NCBI GenBank assembly: GCA_902613175.1
Contig: CACMGJ010000018.1
Coordinates: 1-44,512, forward strand
Length of the DNA stretch: 44,512 nucleotides
DNA from: Halieaceae bacterium
GTDB lineage: Bacteria > Pseudomonadota > Gammaproteobacteria > Pseudomonadales > Halieaceae
Direction of reading: 5' to 3'
The position numbers were made by a program, and so were the translations under genes. Of this stretch, positions 1 to 10,040 are shown piece after piece. The notes under the pieces were generated by a model, which had not been told where the DNA came from, did no database searches, and was given only the letters and a program-made list of their open reading frames with translations. Position 1 is the first letter of the stretch. Each line of letters starts with the position of its first letter.

Positions 1-1755
1 AGCCTAAAGCGCAAAGGCTTTGCTGATAAGCGAATTGCCACCGTCATGGGTGACTCCGAAGCATCGGTGCGAGTGCACCGTCAGGCATTAGATTTACGAC
101 CGGTTTATAAGCGAGTCGATACCTGCGCGGCTGAGTTTTCCTCGGCGACTGCTTACATGTACTCAACCTACGAGGAAGAGTGTGAAGCGGCGCCAAGCGA
201 TCGAGAGAAAATTATTGTTCTGGGTGGCGGGCCAAACCGCATTGGCCAAGGTATCGAGTTCGATTACTGCTGTGTTCACGCGGCACAAGCCATGGCCGAA
301 GACGGTTATGAAACCATCATGGTCAATTGTAATCCTGAGACCGTATCGACCGATTACGACACCTCGGACCGGCTATTTTTCGAGCCTGTAACACTTGAGG
401 ATGTCCTGGAGATTGTCGACCTCGAGAAGCCTAAGGGTGTGATTGTACAGTTTGGTGGTCAGACACCCCTGAAGTTGGCGCGCGCCCTGGAGGCGGCTGG
501 TGTCCCCATTATTGGAACCACCCCCGACCAAATCGATAGAGCGGAAGACCGAGAGCGATTCCAGCAGATGATTCAGGCCTTGGGCTTGCTTCAGCCGGCA
601 AATACAACGGTGCGCAGTGTTGATGAGGCTGTCGCTGCGGCGCGAGAGATCGGCTACCCGCTGGTGGTGAGACCGTCGTATGTTCTCGGTGGCCGCGCTA
701 TGGAGATCGTGTACCGCGAAGATGACCTGCTTCGGTACATGCGCGATGCCGTTCAGGTGTCCGATGACTCGCCAGTGCTGTTAGATAGTTTCTTGAGTGC
801 AGCAATTGAGGTGGATATTGACGCGGTGTCCGACGGTGACGACGTAGTCATTGGTTCCATCATGCAGCACATCGAACAAGCAGGAATCCACTCGGGTGAT
901 TCCGCCTGCTCGTTACCGCCGTACAGCCTGCCCGCTGATGTGCAAGACAAGATGCGCGACATGGTGAAAGCCATGGCCGTGGCGCTTGGGGTCAAGGGAC
1001 TGATGAACGTTCAGCTCGCCTGGCAGGATGATGAGATTTACGTGATTGAAGTGAATCCGCGGGCGTCGCGGACCGTACCTTTCGTATCGAAGGCTATTGG
1101 TGTGTCCTTGGCGAAAATTGCAGCGCGGTGCATGGCGGGGCAAAGCTTGGAGTCGCAAGGCTTTACGGGCGAGGTAGTGCCGAGCTACTACAGTGTTAAA
1201 GAGGCGGTATTACCCTTCAATAAATTCCCTGGCATTGACCCTATATTGGGGCCAGAGATGAAATCCACGGGTGAAGTGATGGGTACCGGCCCCACGTTTG
1301 CTGATGCCTTCGCCAAGGCGCAGTTAGGTGCCGGCGATGTGACGCCTCAGTCAGGACTCGCCTTATTCAGTGTTCGCGATGCGGACAAAGCGGCTGCCGT
1401 TGAAGTTGCTAAGCGACTGGTATCAACAGGATTCACCCTTGCGGCTACAAAAGGCACGGCAAAGGCGCTTCAGCAGGCTGGTCTCGACGTCCGCTCTGTT
1501 AACAAAGTAGCGGAAGGACGTCCGCACATTGTCGATTTGATCAAGAACGACGAGGCCTCACTGATTATCAATACGACAGAAGGTCGCACAGCCATTTTGG
1601 ATTCAGCCTCAATTAGATCGAGTGCCGAGCAGCATCAGGTGTTCTACACTACAACGCTAGCAGCGGCCGAAGCCATTTGTATGTCGATGGAACAAGAGCC
1701 TGATGGGCAGGTTCGCAGGCTGCAGGATCTCCATGTGAGTTTGGCAAATGAATAA
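1..1755 (+). CDS. carB: Carbamoyl-phosphate synthase large subunit, 5' truncated by the window edge
   Basis: The reading frame is open from base 1, so only the C-terminal 584 residues of a protein usually near 1073 residues are present. It makes carbamoyl phosphate from bicarbonate, ammonia (delivered by CarA) and two ATP for arginine and pyrimidine synthesis. Visible are the start of the second ATP-grasp half ([15 protein letters not shown]), the ATP-grasp residues around [13 protein letters not shown], and the C-terminal MGS-like allosteric domain ([13 protein letters not shown] onward), which in E. coli binds UMP, IMP and ornithine. The stop codon overlaps the greA start by 8 bases (ATGAATAA), so the two are probably translationally coupled as in other gammaproteobacteria. 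Confidence 0.97.
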   Translation, partial: SLKRKGFADKRIATVMGDSEASVRVHRQALDLRPVYKRVDTCAAEFSSATAYMYSTYEEECEAAPSDREKIIVLGGGPNRIGQGIEFDYCCVHAAQAMAEDGYETIMVNCNPETVSTDYDTSDRLFFEPVTLEDVLEIVDLEKPKGVIVQFGGQTPLKLARALEAAGVPIIGTTPDQIDRAEDRERFQQMIQALGLLQPANTTVRSVDEAVAAAREIGYPLVVRPSYVLGGRAMEIVYREDDLLRYMRDAVQVSDDSPVLLDSFLSAAIEVDIDAVSDGDDVVIGSIMQHIEQAGIHSGDSACSLPPYSLPADVQDKMRDMVKAMAVALGVKGLMNVQLAWQDDEIYVIEVNPRASRTVPFVSKAIGVSLAKIAARCMAGQSLESQGFTGEVVPSYYSVKEAVLPFNKFPGIDPILGPEMKSTGEVMGTGPTFADAFAKAQLGAGDVTPQSGLALFSVRDADKAAAVEVAKRLVSTGFTLAATKGTAKALQQAGLDVRSVNKVAEGRPHIVDLIKNDEASLIINTTEGRTAILDSASIRSSAEQHQVFYTTTLAAAEAICMSMEQEPDGQVRRLQDLHVSLANE

Positions 1756-2224
1756 AGTTCCAATGACAGTCGCTGGCGAAGCGGCCCTCCGAGAAGAGCT
1801 GGAGCGCCTTAAAAAAGTCGACCGGCCCAGAATCGTTGCGGCGATTGCAGAGGCGAGAGAGCACGGTGATCTCAAGGAGAATGCCGAGTATCACGCTGCG
1901 CGGGAACAGCAGAGTTTTGCCGAGGGGCGAATCAAGGAGCTTGAGTACAAGTTGTCGAACTCGCAGGTTATCGATATTACAACTCTGGCTCACACCGGCC
2001 GTGTTCTGTTTGGTGCCACTGTCGAGTTGATCAATGCCGATGACGATACCGAAGTCTCTTACCGAATCGTTGGTGAGGATGAGGCAGACGTTAAACAGAA
2101 TATGATTTCTGTCAGCTCACCCATCGCTCGCGCTCTGGTTGGTAAGTCAGAGGGGGATGAGGTCGTCGTTAAGGCTCCCAGCGGCGACATCCACTACGAG
2201 ATCGATAAGGTTCGCCACGTCTAG
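1748..2224 (+). CDS. greA: Transcription elongation factor GreA
   Basis: 158 residues, the normal length. GreA enters the secondary channel of RNA polymerase and stimulates cleavage of backtracked transcripts. The N-terminal coiled coil carries the signature [21 protein letters not shown] with the acidic tip region, and the C-terminal FKBP-like domain ends in [13 protein letters not shown]. It starts inside the carB stop region, and the carB-greA order is widespread in gammaproteobacteria. Confident by motif, length and context. Confidence 0.97.
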   Translation: MNKVPMTVAGEAALREELERLKKVDRPRIVAAIAEAREHGDLKENAEYHAAREQQSFAEGRIKELEYKLSNSQVIDITTLAHTGRVLFGATVELINADDDTEVSYRIVGEDEADVKQNMISVSSPIARALVGKSEGDEVVVKAPSGDIHYEIDKVRHV

Positions 2225-2254
2225 TCCTGACGTTATCTGAGCTCGTCAGTACCG

Positions 2255-2518
2255 ATGTCCTCGAAATCAATGACATCCCTGTCGCTTTGGGAGCTCGCAG
2301 TTGGTGACTCCAGGGACATAGTCTCTGTTTGTGGTGATACCGCAGACGATGCAGTTCAGCGTCTGATCGACATCGGCTTTCGAGAGGGTCAGCAAGTCAC
2401 CTGTGTAATGCAGCCGGACTTTGGTGCCCCGCGTGCGTACGCGGTGGGTGGCGCTACCTATAGTTCAGACAAGCAAACCGCAAACTTTGTCAGGATTGCT
2501 GGCGAGCCCGGTCTATGA
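2255..2518 (+). CDS. feoA: FeoA-type SH3-fold protein of ferrous iron transport
   Basis: 87 residues with the FeoA pattern: a small SH3-like beta barrel, with [26 protein letters not shown] matching the family core (split here by position only; core begins near residue 37). FeoA is a small cytosolic partner of the FeoB ferrous iron permease. Its TGA overlaps the feoB ATG (ATGA), the usual coupled arrangement. Oddity: the downstream feoB is a pseudogene, so this intact gene has no obvious partner in the window. It may be a recent orphan or may still serve a second FeoB elsewhere. Confidence 0.85.
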   Translation: MSSKSMTSLSLWELAVGDSRDIVSVCGDTADDAVQRLIDIGFREGQQVTCVMQPDFGAPRAYAVGGATYSSDKQTANFVRIAGEPGL

Positions 2519-4348
2519 CAGATGTACTTCTTGTGGGAGCGCCCAACTCAGGAAAGAGCGCTTTATTCAATCGGCTTACAGGGCTTAAGCATAAGGTTGC
2601 CAACTATCCCGGGATCATCATTGATGTCGGCAAAGGCTGTTTGAGTTCGAACCGCCAGGTGACACTATAGGATTTCCCCGGAACGTACTCGCTGAATCCG
2701 GTGTCAGCTGAGGAGCAGGTTGCGATCGATAGTTTACGCTCTGCGCTGCAGGACCCTCAGGACGCGCTGGTGGCTATGGTGCTCGATGCAACTCGGCTCG
2801 AGAAGGGCCTCACCTATTGTCTTCAGCTGGCGCGTGATGCAGCCATTGCCGGCAAGTGGTTTGTTGTCTTTTTCAATATGATGGACCCCATCGAAAGCGA
2901 TGCGCTCGAGCTCGACGTATCCGGCTTAAGCGCTGCTTTGGGCGTTCGGGTGTGCCCCGTCAGTGCCCGCACGGGCACTGGTATGGCAGAGGCAGAGAGG
3001 GCCATACAATAAGCAGGACTCGGCGTTGCGCCCTGGGCGGACACTCCAGATGCATTAATCACTGGCACGGCTCAGCAAATAGGTAAGCGTTTTTCCCCCG
3101 CAGGAGATCTTCTAGTCCGCCGTCAAGCTCGATTGGATCAATGGCTTCTCGGAACCGTCTCAGGTGGATTGACCTTCGTCATCATCATGACCCTATTTTT
3201 TCAGGCGATCTTCACATGGGCGGCTCCGCGGATGGATGGCTTTGAAGCACTTGTAATCGTCATTGGCTCGACAGTCGCGTCCGTTATGTCAGAGGGCGTT
3301 GTTGCCGATTTTATAAACGACGCTATCTTTGGCGGGCTCGGCGCATTCCTCGTCTTTGTGCCTCTCGTATTCATCTTGACGCTAATTATCGGTGCTCTCG
3401 AGGACTCGGGTTATCTCGCTCGTGCCGCGCTCATCTGTCATCGCCCGATCCGCGTGTTCGGCTTGTCGGGAAAAAGCTTTGTGCCACTTTTATCTAGGGT
3501 TGCTTGTGCGATTCCGGCTATTTACGCGGCCCGCACCCTATCATCGATGCAGGAGCGGTTGCTGACCTACGTGGCGATTCCACTTATGCCCTGCTCGGCA
3601 AGGCTGCCGGTTTATGCGCTTCTCATCGCCATTTTGATTCCCAACGAGACGGCACTGGGTGGGCTCATAGGCTGGCAAGGTCTGGTGATGTCAGGCATCT
3701 ACTTTTTTGGAATCACTACCGCGCTGACGGTTGCAGCGCTTGTTGGCCGGATGAGTAAGGAAGATCGCACCGGTCAGCCCTTTAGCCTCGAGTTACCGGC
3801 CTACCGATTACCTGTCGCTCGAACGATTGTTAGGACTGCGCTGAATCGTGCGGGGCATGTCGTGCAAAAGGCGGGTACCGTTATTTTCACTATAACGGTC
3901 TTGGTCTGGATTCTTGGCTATTTCCCCAACAGCGGACAAGACCTATCTAGCTCCTGGCTTGCGTCTACAGGGCGTTTCATTGAGCCCGTTTTTTCACCTC
4001 TTGGCCTAGACTGGCGGTACGGCGTTGCCATCATAGCCTCCTTCCTCGCGCGCGCTCGCGCGCGAGGTGTTTGTAGGCACCTTGGGCACTATCTTTGGTA
4101 TTGAGACAGTAGATGAGGACCCCGCTCCGCTTGCTGATCAGATTGCTGCATCGGGACTTACTGTCGCGTCTGGGGCTGCACTGGTGGTGTTCTTCACGAT
4201 TGCACTTCAGTGCGTATCTACAGTCGCGCGACTTGCGCGAGAGCCGAGGTCCGCGCGTTTTGCCGTGGTGCTGATGGCCGGCTATCTCGTCCTCGCCTGG
4301 TTGGCTGCGTTTGGGATTTATCAGCTAGCCGGAGGACTACTCAGCTAG
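2515..4348 (+). pseudogene. feoB: Ferrous iron transporter FeoB, broken by two stops and a frameshift
   Basis: Translation from ATG 2515 begins as a FeoB G domain (G1 [12 protein letters not shown] region) but meets an in-frame TAG at 2668-2670, just before the G3 sequence DFPGTYSL. The same frame continues through the G4-like NMMD to an in-frame TAA at 3010-3012, then resumes into the FeoB membrane domain (RLDQWLLG, gate region CAIPAIYAARTL and MPCSARLPVYAL). At 4045-4064 a perfect 10-bp tandem duplication shifts the frame; the C-terminus continues in frame 2 as EVFVGTLGTIFGIE. The switch I position usually holding Thr also looks changed (NYPGIII). Three independent lesions make function very unlikely; sequencing or assembly error would have to explain all three. 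Confidence 0.93.
4045..4064. repeat. Perfect 10-bp tandem duplication that frameshifts feoB
   Basis: CTCGCGCGCG occurs twice without interruption (4045-4054 and 4055-4064). Removing one copy restores the FeoB frame through SFLAREVFVGTLG. A slippage event in this GC-alternating stretch is the simple explanation. Confidence 0.9.
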
Positions 4349-4354
4349 ATGGGG

Positions 4355-4696
4355 CTAATCCCGGCTTCGCTGGAATAATTCTAATTCGGTGAGCAATAGC
4401 TGCGCGGCCATGCGAATCATGATCGAGTGGTGGTGTTGGCGCAGGGCCTCGACGCCCGAGCCAATTTCCTCTTGCAGCTGTTGCACCTCATCGATATCTA
4501 ATCCGTGGGGCAGGCTGACGCTAAAGGAAAAGTCTGATTCCCTCTGAAGGTCGCCATAGACCTTTGTCAAAAGCTCGGTGGCATGGGCTATCAGGACGTC
4601 GTCTGCACCCTTATCCCGCAACAACGATCCGAGTTGATCAGTTAGATAGGCGTAAGCCTGTTTCTCGCGACTGGGGAATTCCAGGACGTTGGACAT
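4355..4696 (-). CDS. Conserved small protein of unknown function downstream of yhbY
   Basis: 113 residues, not recognised. It starts at ATG 4694-4696, overlapping the yhbY stop by one base (TAATG), so it is probably translated from the yhbY message. The sequence is mostly helical and acidic to neutral with no membrane segment or Cys cluster; N-terminus MSNVLEFPSREKQAYAYL, and a C-terminal helix rich in His and Leu (ALRQHHHSIMIRMAAQLLL). It ends 7 bases from the convergent feoB remnant. Its tight coupling to yhbY is the main evidence that it is real. Confidence 0.6.
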   Translation of the reverse strand: MSNVLEFPSREKQAYAYLTDQLGSLLRDKGADDVLIAHATELLTKVYGDLQRESDFSFSVSLPHGLDIDEVQQLQEEIGSGVEALRQHHHSIMIRMAAQLLLTELELFQRSRD

Positions 4697-4998
4697 TAGA
4701 GAGGTCTTTGCAGATTCGACTTTCTTGGATCAGCATTTTCCGAATGACGCAGAAGCGTAGCCGTGTGACCAATTTGCTGAACCAGCTCTGCTCCGCATGA
4801 CGTGACCAATTGCTCGATCACAGCGTCACGTGCTTCACGGTCTCCGACGCTGACTTTGATCTTGATCAGTTCGTGGTCGGTCAGTGCCCGATCAAGCTCC
4901 GTTTCAATGCCACTGGTTAAACCTTGTCCACCGACGGTTACAATGGGGTGAAGTTTGTGCGCAATCGCGCGGTACTGTTTTAGTAATCGGTTTTCCAA
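4696..4998 (-). CDS. yhbY: YhbY-family CRS1/YhbY RNA-binding protein (start uncertain)
   Basis: The core KLHPIVTVGGQGLTSG then ELIKIKV and a C-terminal QIGHTATLLRHSE matches YhbY, a small KH-like protein that binds pre-50S ribosomal particles. The frame is open to 5169, but that would overlap divergent rlmE. E. coli YhbY is 97 residues, and a TTG at 4998 preceded by GAGAG gives 100 residues; ATG 5055 (119 residues) is the alternative. The gene is divergent from rlmE exactly as in E. coli. Function is well supported, start moderately. Confidence 0.85.
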   Translation of the reverse strand: MENRLLKQYRAIAHKLHPIVTVGGQGLTSGIETELDRALTDHELIKIKVSVGDREARDAVIEQLVTSCGAELVQQIGHTATLLRHSENADPRKSNLQRPL

Positions 4999-5075
4999 GG
5001 TGTGGCTCTCATTAGCTGCAGTTTGTGGATGAAGGCTTGCTATTCTAGCGAGCATTGTTTCAGGAGTCCCCAAAA

Positions 5076-5699
5076 ATGGCGAAGAAACGCGGGTCGAGCA
5101 AAGCCTGGCTGAAGGAGCATCGAGACGATGTTTACGTGCAGCGCGCACAAGCTGATGGTTATCGCTCAAGAGCCTGCTACAAACTCCTAGAGCTCAACGA
5201 GAAGGACCGATTCATCAAACCCGGCATGACAGTGGTTGATCTCGGCAGTGCACCCGGCGGTTGGTCACAGGTGGCCGCTCAACTGGTAGGCCATAAGGGG
5301 CGGGTCATCGCCAGCGATATTTTACCTATGGATGCTATTGCGGGCGTTGACTTCATACAGGGTGACTTTACCGAGCAGTCGGTCTTCGATGAGATTCAAG
5401 CGGTGATTGGCCCTGACCAACCTTCGGTTGTGCTTTCCGACATGGCCCCGAATATGAGTGGTATTGTCGATGTCGATCAGCCCAGGGCCATGTATTTGGT
5501 TGAACTTGCGCTCGATCTGGCGGTGCAGATGCTCCCAAAGGGCGGTGTCTTCGCGGCAAAAGTCTTTCACGGGGAAGGCTTTGATGACTGGCTGAAATCG
5601 GTTCGCAGCAACTTTCAGTCGGTGAACAGCCGAAAGCCAGCCGCCTCGCGACCTCGTTCAAAAGAGGTTTATGTGGTTGCTACAGGGTTCAAGGGTTAG
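5076..5699 (+). CDS. rlmE: 23S rRNA 2'-O-methyltransferase RlmE (Um2552)
   Basis: 207 residues (E. coli 209). It methylates the 2'-OH of U2552 in the A loop of 23S rRNA using SAM, a late 50S maturation step. Seen: SAM motif [28 protein letters not shown], and VKV-type [10 protein letters not shown]; the K-D-K-E catalytic set of the FtsJ/RrmJ family is in place. ATG 5076 is chosen over an in-frame ATG at 5055 because AGGAG lies at 5062-5066, nine bases upstream, and because the N-terminus [15 protein letters not shown] then matches the family. Neighbour of ftsH as in E. coli. Confidence 0.96.
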   Translation: MAKKRGSSKAWLKEHRDDVYVQRAQADGYRSRACYKLLELNEKDRFIKPGMTVVDLGSAPGGWSQVAAQLVGHKGRVIASDILPMDAIAGVDFIQGDFTEQSVFDEIQAVIGPDQPSVVLSDMAPNMSGIVDVDQPRAMYLVELALDLAVQMLPKGGVFAAKVFHGEGFDDWLKSVRSNFQSVNSRKPAASRPRSKEVYVVATGFKG

Positions 5700-5707
5700 A
5701 CCCAGTT

Positions 5708-5720
5708 GGGAAAATTTCCC
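5708..5720. repeat. 13-bp perfect palindrome after rlmE
   Basis: GGGAAAATTTCCC lies 8 bases after the rlmE stop. It has no T-run, so it is not a convincing terminator; it might be an operator or chance. Confidence 0.3.
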
Positions 5721-5727
5721 GTAAAAC

Positions 5728-5756
5728 CTTGAAATAGCAACTTGGCGTCTCCATTT
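5728..5756 (+). promoter_or_regulatory. Sigma-32 (heat-shock) type promoter of ftsH
   Basis: CTTGAAA at 5728-5734, a 14-base spacer, then CTCCATTT at 5749-5756. The sigma-32 consensus is CTTGAAA, 13-15 bases, CCCCATnT, so only one -10 base differs. It lies 80 bases before the ftsH start; ftsH is heat-shock controlled in E. coli. A separate TATACT at 5788-5793 could be a vegetative -10, without a good -35. Confidence 0.6.
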
Positions 5757-5835
5757 CATTTGAGTGCGTTCCTAGCGAATACCCCGCTATACTGGTGGGC
5801 CGATAGGCGCCAAGGTCAGTCCGGAGGATGGTGAT

Positions 5836-7749
5836 TTGAACAATATGGCGAAGAATATGTTGTTGTGGCTAGCGATAGCGGCGGTGCTGCTGTCGGTGTT
5901 CAACAACTTCAATACCCAGGGCCAGAAAGAGCAGCTGGGTTACTCGGCCTTCATTCAAGAGGTTCAAAACAACCGTCTGTCAAAGGTGGTCGTCGACGGT
6001 TTGACGATTTCGGCAGAGCGAACCGATGGCTCCAGCTTTGAGACCATCCGACCTATGGTCGAGGATCCAAAATTAATGGATGACCTCCTTGCCCACAATG
6101 TAGTCGTCGAGGGTAAGCAGCCTGAGCAGCAGTCGGTTTGGACTCAGTTATTGGTTGCTAGCTTTCCGATCCTCCTTATTGTGGCGGTCTTCATGTTCTT
6201 CATGCGCCAGATGCAAGGTGGTGGCGGTGGCCGTGGTGGCCCCATGAGCTTTGGTAAGAGCAAGGCAAAGCTGCTCGGTGAAGACCAGATTACAACAACC
6301 TTTGCCGACGTTGCAGGCGTCGATGAAGCCAAGGAAGACGTACAGGAGCTAGTCGAGTTCTTGCGTGACCCCAGTCGCTTCCAGAAGTTGGGCGGACGTA
6401 TACCTCGCGGTGTCCTCATGGTGGGACAGCCCGGTACGGGTAAAACTTTGCTGGCTAAGGCGATTGCCGGCGAAGCTAAAGTGCCGTTCTTCTCTATTTC
6501 GGGATCAGATTTCGTCGAGATGTTTGTGGGCGTTGGCGCATCGCGCGTTCGCGATATGTTTGATCAGGCGAAAAAGCAGTCTCCATGCATCATTTTCATT
6601 GATGAGATCGATGCGGTCGGTCGTCATCGTGGTGCAGGGCTTGGCGGCGGTCACGATGAGCGAGAGCAAACATTGAACCAGTTACTGGTTGAGATGGATG
6701 GCTTCGGTGGAAACGATGGCGTAATCGTCATTGCTGCGACCAACCGTCCTGACGTACTGGACCCTGCGCTGCTTCGTCCGGGCCGTTTCGATCGGCAGGT
6801 CACCGTAGGACTGCCCGATATTCGAGGCAGAGAACAGATCCTCAGGGTGCATATGCGCAAGGTGCCGCTCGCAGAAAACGTGGAAGCATCAAAAATTGCG
6901 CGTGGTACGCCCGGCTTCTCCGGTGCGGACTTGGCAAACCTCGTCAACGAGGCAGCGCTTTTTGCAGCTCGAGCTGGCGTGCGAACTGTTGGTATGCAGC
7001 AGTTTGAGCTGGCCAAGGACAAGATCATGATGGGTGCCGAGCGTCGTTCCATGGTGATGTCCGAGAAAGAGAAGCTCAATACGGCTTACCACGAGGCGGG
7101 ACACGCGATTGTTGGACGCCTCATGCCAGAACATGACCCGGTATATAAAGTGTCGATTATTCCACGCGGACGCGCATTGGGTGTCACCATGTTCCTTCCC
7201 GAGGAAGATCGGTACAGCCACAGCCGGCGTAATATTGTGAGCCAGATTACGAGCCTGTTTGGTGGTCGAGTTGCGGAAGAGATGACCTTGGGGAGAGAGG
7301 GCATTACTACAGGAGCATCTAACGATATTCAGCGTGCGACCGAAATTGCCCGCAATATGGTCACCAAGTGGGGCCTTTCCGATGCCATGGGTCCTCTTAT
7401 GTACGACGAAGGCGGTGAGGAAGTGTTCCTGGGCCGAACGGCGGCACAACCGGCAAAAGCGATGTCAGATGAAACAGCGCTGGCGATCGATAAAGAGGTT
7501 CGCGCCATTATTGATGAGTGCTACGAGAAAGCGCGCGAGCTGCTCGAGGAGCATCGAGGCAAGATGGATATGATGGCCGAGGCTTTGATGCAGTACGAAA
7601 CCATCGACGCCGAGCAGATTGATGCGATCATGGAAGGCCGTAAGCCAAACCCTCCCTCTGATTGGTCCGATGGTCCATCTGATTTGCCATCAGATCCAGA
7701 GGCGTCATCTCCGAATGACGATGCTATGGGCGATCCCGTTACTCACTGA
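5836..7749 (+). CDS. ftsH: Membrane-anchored AAA+ zinc metalloprotease FtsH
   Basis: 637 residues (E. coli 644-647). FtsH degrades damaged or unassembled membrane proteins and short-lived cytosolic regulators such as sigma-32 and LpxC. Two N-terminal membrane segments (about residues 8-24 and 105-125) flank a periplasmic domain. Then come Walker A GQPGTGKT (Gln where E. coli has Pro), Walker [25 protein letters not shown], the zinc site HEAGH and the third-ligand region ASNDIQRAT. The tail is Pro/Ser/Asp rich and unconserved. TTG 5836 is chosen because GGAGG at 5823-5827 is eight bases upstream; ATG 5845 would be 17 away. A sigma-32-like promoter precedes it. Confidence 0.97.
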   Translation: MNNMAKNMLLWLAIAAVLLSVFNNFNTQGQKEQLGYSAFIQEVQNNRLSKVVVDGLTISAERTDGSSFETIRPMVEDPKLMDDLLAHNVVVEGKQPEQQSVWTQLLVASFPILLIVAVFMFFMRQMQGGGGGRGGPMSFGKSKAKLLGEDQITTTFADVAGVDEAKEDVQELVEFLRDPSRFQKLGGRIPRGVLMVGQPGTGKTLLAKAIAGEAKVPFFSISGSDFVEMFVGVGASRVRDMFDQAKKQSPCIIFIDEIDAVGRHRGAGLGGGHDEREQTLNQLLVEMDGFGGNDGVIVIAATNRPDVLDPALLRPGRFDRQVTVGLPDIRGREQILRVHMRKVPLAENVEASKIARGTPGFSGADLANLVNEAALFAARAGVRTVGMQQFELAKDKIMMGAERRSMVMSEKEKLNTAYHEAGHAIVGRLMPEHDPVYKVSIIPRGRALGVTMFLPEEDRYSHSRRNIVSQITSLFGGRVAEEMTLGREGITTGASNDIQRATEIARNMVTKWGLSDAMGPLMYDEGGEEVFLGRTAAQPAKAMSDETALAIDKEVRAIIDECYEKARELLEEHRGKMDMMAEALMQYETIDAEQIDAIMEGRKPNPPSDWSDGPSDLPSDPEASSPNDDAMGDPVTH

Positions 7750-7754
7750 GAAAC

Positions 7755-8606
7755 GTGTCGGTGACTCTCCAGTGTGGTCAGCGAGTCTTATCGCTGGATA
7801 CACCTCAAATAATGGGCATCCTCAATGTGACGCCCGATTCATTTTCTGACGGTGGCCACCTGCTGTCTAATGAGGGGCTTCTTCACGATCGCCTGCTAGA
7901 GCGAGCTGCGCAGATGGTTGCCGATGGGGCAGCGATCCTTGATATCGGAGGAGAGTCCACTCGCCCAGGAGCCGCGCCTGTGTCATTACAGGAAGAGCTC
8001 GATAGAGTCATGGGCGCTGTTCAGCTAATTGCCTCCCGACTTGATGTCATTTTATCGATCGATACCAGCACGCCTAAGGTCATGCGCGAGGCATCGCAGG
8101 CGGGCGCAGGTTTACTCAACGATGTCCGGGCGTTCTCACGTGAAGGCGCTATGGCCGCGGCCGTGGCTTCGCACTTGCCTGTTTCCTTGATGCACATGCC
8201 TGATGAGCCAGATCGCATGCAAAAGCAAACGGAGTACGTTGATGTCGTCACCGATGTGAAGGCATTTCTCGTACATCGGATCGCAGCCTGCAGGGAGGCA
8301 GGTATTGCCAAGGATCAAATGATGATCGATCCCGGTTTTGGCTTTGGCAAAACGGTCGCGCAAAACTATGAAATGTTACGAAGACTCCAGGAATTTGCCT
8401 CATTTGACCTCCCGATCTTGGTTGGTGTCTCGCGAAAGTCTATGATCGGCGCAATCACTGGGCGTCCCGCTTCTGAGCGTGTGGTTCCCAGTGCTGTACT
8501 CGCTGTAATAGCAGTCGCTAGGGGAGCGTCCGTCATTCGCGTGCACGACGTGGCCGAAACAGCAGATGCACTGGGTGTTTGGCAGGCGACTGAGGGGGAG
8601 TTGTGA
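7755..8606 (+). CDS. folP: Dihydropteroate synthase
   Basis: 283 residues. It joins p-aminobenzoate to dihydropterin pyrophosphate in folate synthesis and is the sulfonamide target. Motifs: MGILNVTPDSFSDGG near residue 20, DIGGESTRPGA, SIDTS, MHMP, and DPGFGFGKT. GTG start at 7755, five bases after the ftsH stop; the stop overlaps the glmM GTG (GTGA). The ftsH-folP-glmM order equals E. coli. Confidence 0.96.
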   Translation: MSVTLQCGQRVLSLDTPQIMGILNVTPDSFSDGGHLLSNEGLLHDRLLERAAQMVADGAAILDIGGESTRPGAAPVSLQEELDRVMGAVQLIASRLDVILSIDTSTPKVMREASQAGAGLLNDVRAFSREGAMAAAVASHLPVSLMHMPDEPDRMQKQTEYVDVVTDVKAFLVHRIAACREAGIAKDQMMIDPGFGFGKTVAQNYEMLRRLQEFASFDLPILVGVSRKSMIGAITGRPASERVVPSAVLAVIAVARGASVIRVHDVAETADALGVWQATEGEL

Positions 8607-9943
8607 GTCGAAAATATTTTGGTACCGATGGCATCCGGGGTCGGGTTGGCGACGCGCCAGTAACACCTGATTTCATGTTGAAATTGGGTTGGGCGACGGG
8701 CAAGGTCTTCGCCAGTGAAGACGGCACCAAGCCAACGGTGGTCATTGGGAAAGACACGCGAGTATCGGGCTACATGCTCGAGTCAGCATTGCAGGCAGGA
8801 CTGGTAGCGGCGGGTGCGAACGTGAAACTGCTAGGTCCACTGCCGACCCCCGGGATCGCCCTTCTGACGCGAACACAAAAAGCGGACGCGGGCATTGTGA
8901 TCAGCGCCTCTCATAACCCGTACTTCGATAACGGCATCAAGTTTTTTAACGGGCAGGGTAGCAAGCTCTCGGATGAGCTGGAGCTCCAGATTGAGGCCAT
9001 GGTCGACAGCCCAATGGTGACCGTCGACTCGGAGCAGCTAGGTAAGGCCAGCCGCATTGTCGATGCGGCAGGTCGCTACGTCGAATACTGCAAGTCGACT
9101 TTTCCTGATGAGCTCAGTCTGAAAGGCATGAAGCTCGTCGTTGATTGCGCACATGGCGCCACCTATCACATCGCGCCTGCCGTGTTTGAAGAGTTGGGCG
9201 CCAAAACCGTTGTAATTGGCGCTACACCCGATGGCTACAACATCAACGATGGCGTGGGCTCCACAGAGCCCGCTGCGCTGCAGGCAAAGATGCGCGAAGA
9301 GGGCGCGGATATCGGCATTGCCTTTGACGGCGACGGCGACCGGTTGCAAATGGTCAATGCAAAGGGCGAATTACTAACGGGCGACGATGTACTTTACGTA
9401 TTGGCCATGCATCGCCTTGCCAATGGCGATTCTGATGCTGGGATTGTCGGAACGCTCATGACCAATATGGGATTGGAATTAGCGCTCGAGGCGAGCGGCC
9501 TTCGATTGGCACGCGCCAAGGTGGGCGACCGCTACGTAAAAGAGCTGATGGTTGCTGAGGGTTGGAGCTTGGGCGGCGAGTCATCGGGCCATATTGTTTG
9601 TGGAGACTTGAGTACAACCGGTGACGGTGTCATTGCCGCGTTGCAGGTGCTGGCGGCGGTCAGGGCCTCAGGAAAAAGTATCGAAGCACTTGCCTCTGGC
9701 TTCAATCCCTTGCCTCAGGTATTGGTGAACGTCCGCATCAAAAAGGGCTTTGATCTATCGGCACACCCCACGATTGCTCAAGCCTGCGGCCGCGTTGAAT
9801 CTGAGCTCAAGGGGAGGGGGCGTTTACTTCTGCGCCCATCGGGAACCGAGCCCGTCATCCGCGTGATGGTGGAGGGGGATGATACGCTCGCCATTGATGC
9901 GCTCGCCGACGAAATCGCGAACGCTATTCGACAGGCAGCATAA
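8603..9943 (+). CDS. glmM: Phosphoglucosamine mutase
   Basis: 446 residues, normal length. It converts glucosamine-6-phosphate to glucosamine-1-phosphate for UDP-GlcNAc, hence peptidoglycan and LPS. Seen: N-terminal YFGTDGIRG, the phosphoserine loop ISASHNPYFDNG (Ser near residue 103), the Mg site DGDGDR, sugar loop GGESSGH, and the phosphate loop RPSGTEPVIRV. GTG start overlapping the folP stop by 4 bases. Confidence 0.97.
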   Translation: MSRKYFGTDGIRGRVGDAPVTPDFMLKLGWATGKVFASEDGTKPTVVIGKDTRVSGYMLESALQAGLVAAGANVKLLGPLPTPGIALLTRTQKADAGIVISASHNPYFDNGIKFFNGQGSKLSDELELQIEAMVDSPMVTVDSEQLGKASRIVDAAGRYVEYCKSTFPDELSLKGMKLVVDCAHGATYHIAPAVFEELGAKTVVIGATPDGYNINDGVGSTEPAALQAKMREEGADIGIAFDGDGDRLQMVNAKGELLTGDDVLYVLAMHRLANGDSDAGIVGTLMTNMGLELALEASGLRLARAKVGDRYVKELMVAEGWSLGGESSGHIVCGDLSTTGDGVIAALQVLAAVRASGKSIEALASGFNPLPQVLVNVRIKKGFDLSAHPTIAQACGRVESELKGRGRLLLRPSGTEPVIRVMVEGDDTLAIDALADEIANAIRQAA

Positions 9944-9954
9944 CAAGATTAACC

Positions 9955-9983
9955 TTGCCCCTCGCGCGGCACTTGGGTAGACT
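9955..9983 (+). promoter_or_regulatory. Sigma-70 promoter with GC-rich discriminator upstream of secG and tRNA-Leu
   Basis: TTGCCC (9955-9960), exactly 17 bases, TAGACT (9978-9983), followed by CGCGCACCC. A GC-rich discriminator is typical of stable-RNA promoters under growth-rate/stringent control. The metY promoter at 23958 has the same -10 and the same spacing. Confidence 0.55.
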
Positions 9984-10001
9984 CGCGCACCCTTGGTAAT
10001 G

Positions 10002-10023
10002 ACGTTTTTCGGTGTAAAAACGT
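10002..10023 (+). promoter_or_regulatory. Hairpin in the secG leader
   Basis: ACGTTTTT (10002-10009) and AAAAACGT (10016-10023) form a perfect 8-bp stem with a 6-base loop, eight bases before GGAGA of secG. Its position suggests an effect on secG translation; function unknown. Confidence 0.4.
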
Positions 10024-10040
10024 TAATTTCGGAGAGACAC

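Noticed and set aside
2668-2670. Readthrough or recoding of the TAG in feoB
   Set aside because: A second stop (TAA 3010) and a frameshift follow in the same gene; decay explains all three better.
6889-7449. 186-codon open frame on the minus strand inside ftsH
   Set aside because: Shadow of the conserved FtsH protease domain.
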